From Vibrio celticus (GTDB lineage: Bacteria > Pseudomonadota > Gammaproteobacteria > Enterobacterales > Vibrionaceae): a stretch of DNA of 64,000 nt. The stretch covers positions 2,418,001 through 2,482,000 of the forward strand of contig NZ_AP025463.1 of NCBI RefSeq assembly GCF_024347335.1, written 5' to 3'. The notes beneath the pieces are model-generated. The model saw only the letters and a list, made by a program, of their open reading frames with translations, was not told where the DNA came from and searched no databases. Below, piece by piece: positions 63,024-64,000 of this stretch (the first letter of the stretch is position 1; every line of letters starts with the position of its first letter). The position numbers were made by a program, and so were the translations under genes.

Positions 63024-63662
63024 GGTGGATCTCCTAAAATAATAAATATTAAAAACTTTTTATTAAATTCGCTGCTTGCCGTTAACCTTAAACACCAGCG
63101 TTCTTAGTAAATTGCTTTCAGGGCTGAGTATATTATTTCACTGTGTGAAAAAAATTGACCCAGATCAGTTACCAAAAAAGAATTAACCAGAAAGTAGTAA
63201 GGCAATCGCAAAAATTAACTTAAGAGCATGATTTATATAGATTAAAATCACACTTTTCGTTCGCGCAAAAAACAAGCAAACAGACAACTTTTTTCTACAT
63301 AGCGTAATAAACTGTAAAAAAGTTTCATTTTTAGTCCGTTAAATTACATGTATACAGCTATATTCGTGCTACTGAGAGTATATCTATACCGTTGCACGGG
63401 CTAGATTCTGACATAATTTTTATTAATTTCGTGCGTCGGTTAACAGTTACTCAATAAGAAATTACAAAATGAAACACTACCGACTAGCTTGCAACAAGCC
63501 TAAAACAAAAGTGAGATTCAATTAGTTTTTCTAAAAAGAATCACCCATTTCAAGTTAGTTTTTTTCATTCGTGAAAATGTAGTTTGTCCCTTACATTACG
63601 CGCCTAGACTATTCACAGATCAACCCTTCAACCTTAAAGTACGCTAACTGGAGATCACTCTC
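63024..63662. promoter_or_regulatory. adhE / marC-like divergent region
   Basis: 639 AT-rich bases. TTGACCCAGATCAG at 63155-63168 resembles an FNR site (TTGAT-N4-ATCAA) about 130 bases before adhE, and TTTCACTGTGTGAAA at 63136-63150 is a palindrome next to it. TTTTCATTCGTGAAAA at 63562-63577 is another, nearer the marC-like gene. No gene or RNA recognised. Confidence 0.4.
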
Positions 63663-64000
63663 ATGCAAGGCTTAGAACTCGCAATCTTTATGCAATTCTT
63701 CCTTGGGCTTGTTGCTGCCGTAAACCCTATCGGCATCATGCCTGTTTTTGTTTCTCTTACTGCTCATATGCCGCCAGAAGAGAGGAACAGGACAGCCTTA
63801 CAAGCAAACATTGCTGTTGCCGTGATCTTGATTGTGTCGCTTGTTGCGGGGCAAATGCTGCTTGATATGTTTAGTATCTCGCTGGACTCATTCCGTGTTG
63901 CAGGTGGTTTACTATTACTGAGCATCGCATTTTCGATGATGAGCGGTAAGCTCGGTGAAGATAAGCAGAACAAACAAGAAAAATCTGAATACATCAGCAA
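63663..64000 (+). CDS. MarC/YchE-family membrane protein, N-terminal part
   Basis: The frame from ATG 63663 stays open to the window edge (about 112 codons). It reads MQGLELAIFMQFFLGLVAAV, then NPIGIMPVFVSLTAHMPPEE, and has three membrane helices so far, matching the UPF0056/MarC family. In E. coli ychE lies next to adhE in the same divergent layout, so this is probably the ychE counterpart. Function of the family is not established. Truncated only by the window. Confidence 0.88.
   Translation, partial: MQGLELAIFMQFFLGLVAAVNPIGIMPVFVSLTAHMPPEERNRTALQANIAVAVILIVSLVAGQMLLDMFSISLDSFRVAGGLLLLSIAFSMMSGKLGEDKQNKQEKSEYIS

Overview
The window is chromosomal DNA of a marine Vibrio, most likely close to the Splendidus clade. 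This is inferred from gene content and order: luxU-luxO next to a Qrr sRNA and uvrB, the Na+-driven motor gene motY, a 279-residue FadR of the Vibrio type beside nhaB, an oppABCDF operon with an OppZ-like 3' UTR RNA, moaABCDE, rsxABCDGE-nth, and a VC2046-family gene near adhE. Base composition and codon use look uniform. The only clear mobile DNA is one insertion sequence.

Layout. 1-11.2 kb: the 3' end of metG, a DUF1456 gene, fadR and nhaB (divergent, with a long structured leader before nhaB), dsbB, a YecA-like SEC-C protein, dusC, a membrane diguanylate cyclase, a periplasmic binding protein and yfbV. 11.5-16 kb: the acetate node ackA-pta and a glutathionyl-hydroquinone reductase. 16.2-21.8 kb (minus strand): the oligopeptide importer oppABCDF. 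Its 3' UTR carries a terminator hairpin and a 14-nt segment that can pair, with one mismatch, just upstream of the oppB start, which is the arrangement of the autoregulatory sRNA OppZ. 22.4-23.8 kb: an IS3-family element inserted in the loop of what was a bidirectional terminator. 23.9-26.7 kb (minus): moaABCDE for molybdopterin synthesis. 27-32 kb: a YvcK-like gene, the quorum-sensing phosphorelay luxU-luxO with divergent qrr1 (sigma-54 promoter and LuxO box visible), and uvrB.

32.5-44.6 kb: tRNA-Asn with a degenerate 3' tRNA fragment behind it, then a galactoside-use locus. It holds a GPH-family symporter, a GH36 alpha-galactosidase, a LamB-like porin, a MalM-like lipoprotein, a GH2 beta-galactosidase and a LacI/GalR-type regulator. 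Six copies of a 14-bp palindrome-like site (consensus TGRAAACGNTTNCA) lie only in the two gaps that flank the alpha-galactosidase, so the locus looks like one regulon. Outer-membrane entry would be through the porin, inner-membrane entry through the symporter, with cleavage in the cytoplasm.

44.8-64 kb: rsxABCDGE-nth (electron transport complex, with an expanded repeat tail in RsxC), gloA, a DUF2753 gene behind a near-perfect Fur box, motY, rnt, a Na+/H+ antiporter-like gene, a DsbA-family protein, grxD, sodB, an 8-bp tandem repeat, a VC2046-family gene, a short-chain-dehydrogenase-like protein lacking its catalytic residues, adhE, and the start of a marC/ychE-like gene cut by the window edge.

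Most of the genes are standard core genes of the genus. The points most worth follow-up are the OppZ/oppB pairing, the IS that splits a terminator between moa and opp, the GalR-like operator set around a lamB-malM pair, the Fur-box DUF2753 gene, the tRNA remnant, and the structured leader of nhaB. No clearly new multi-gene system was seen. Functions are assigned from sequence motifs and family memory only; no searches were run.
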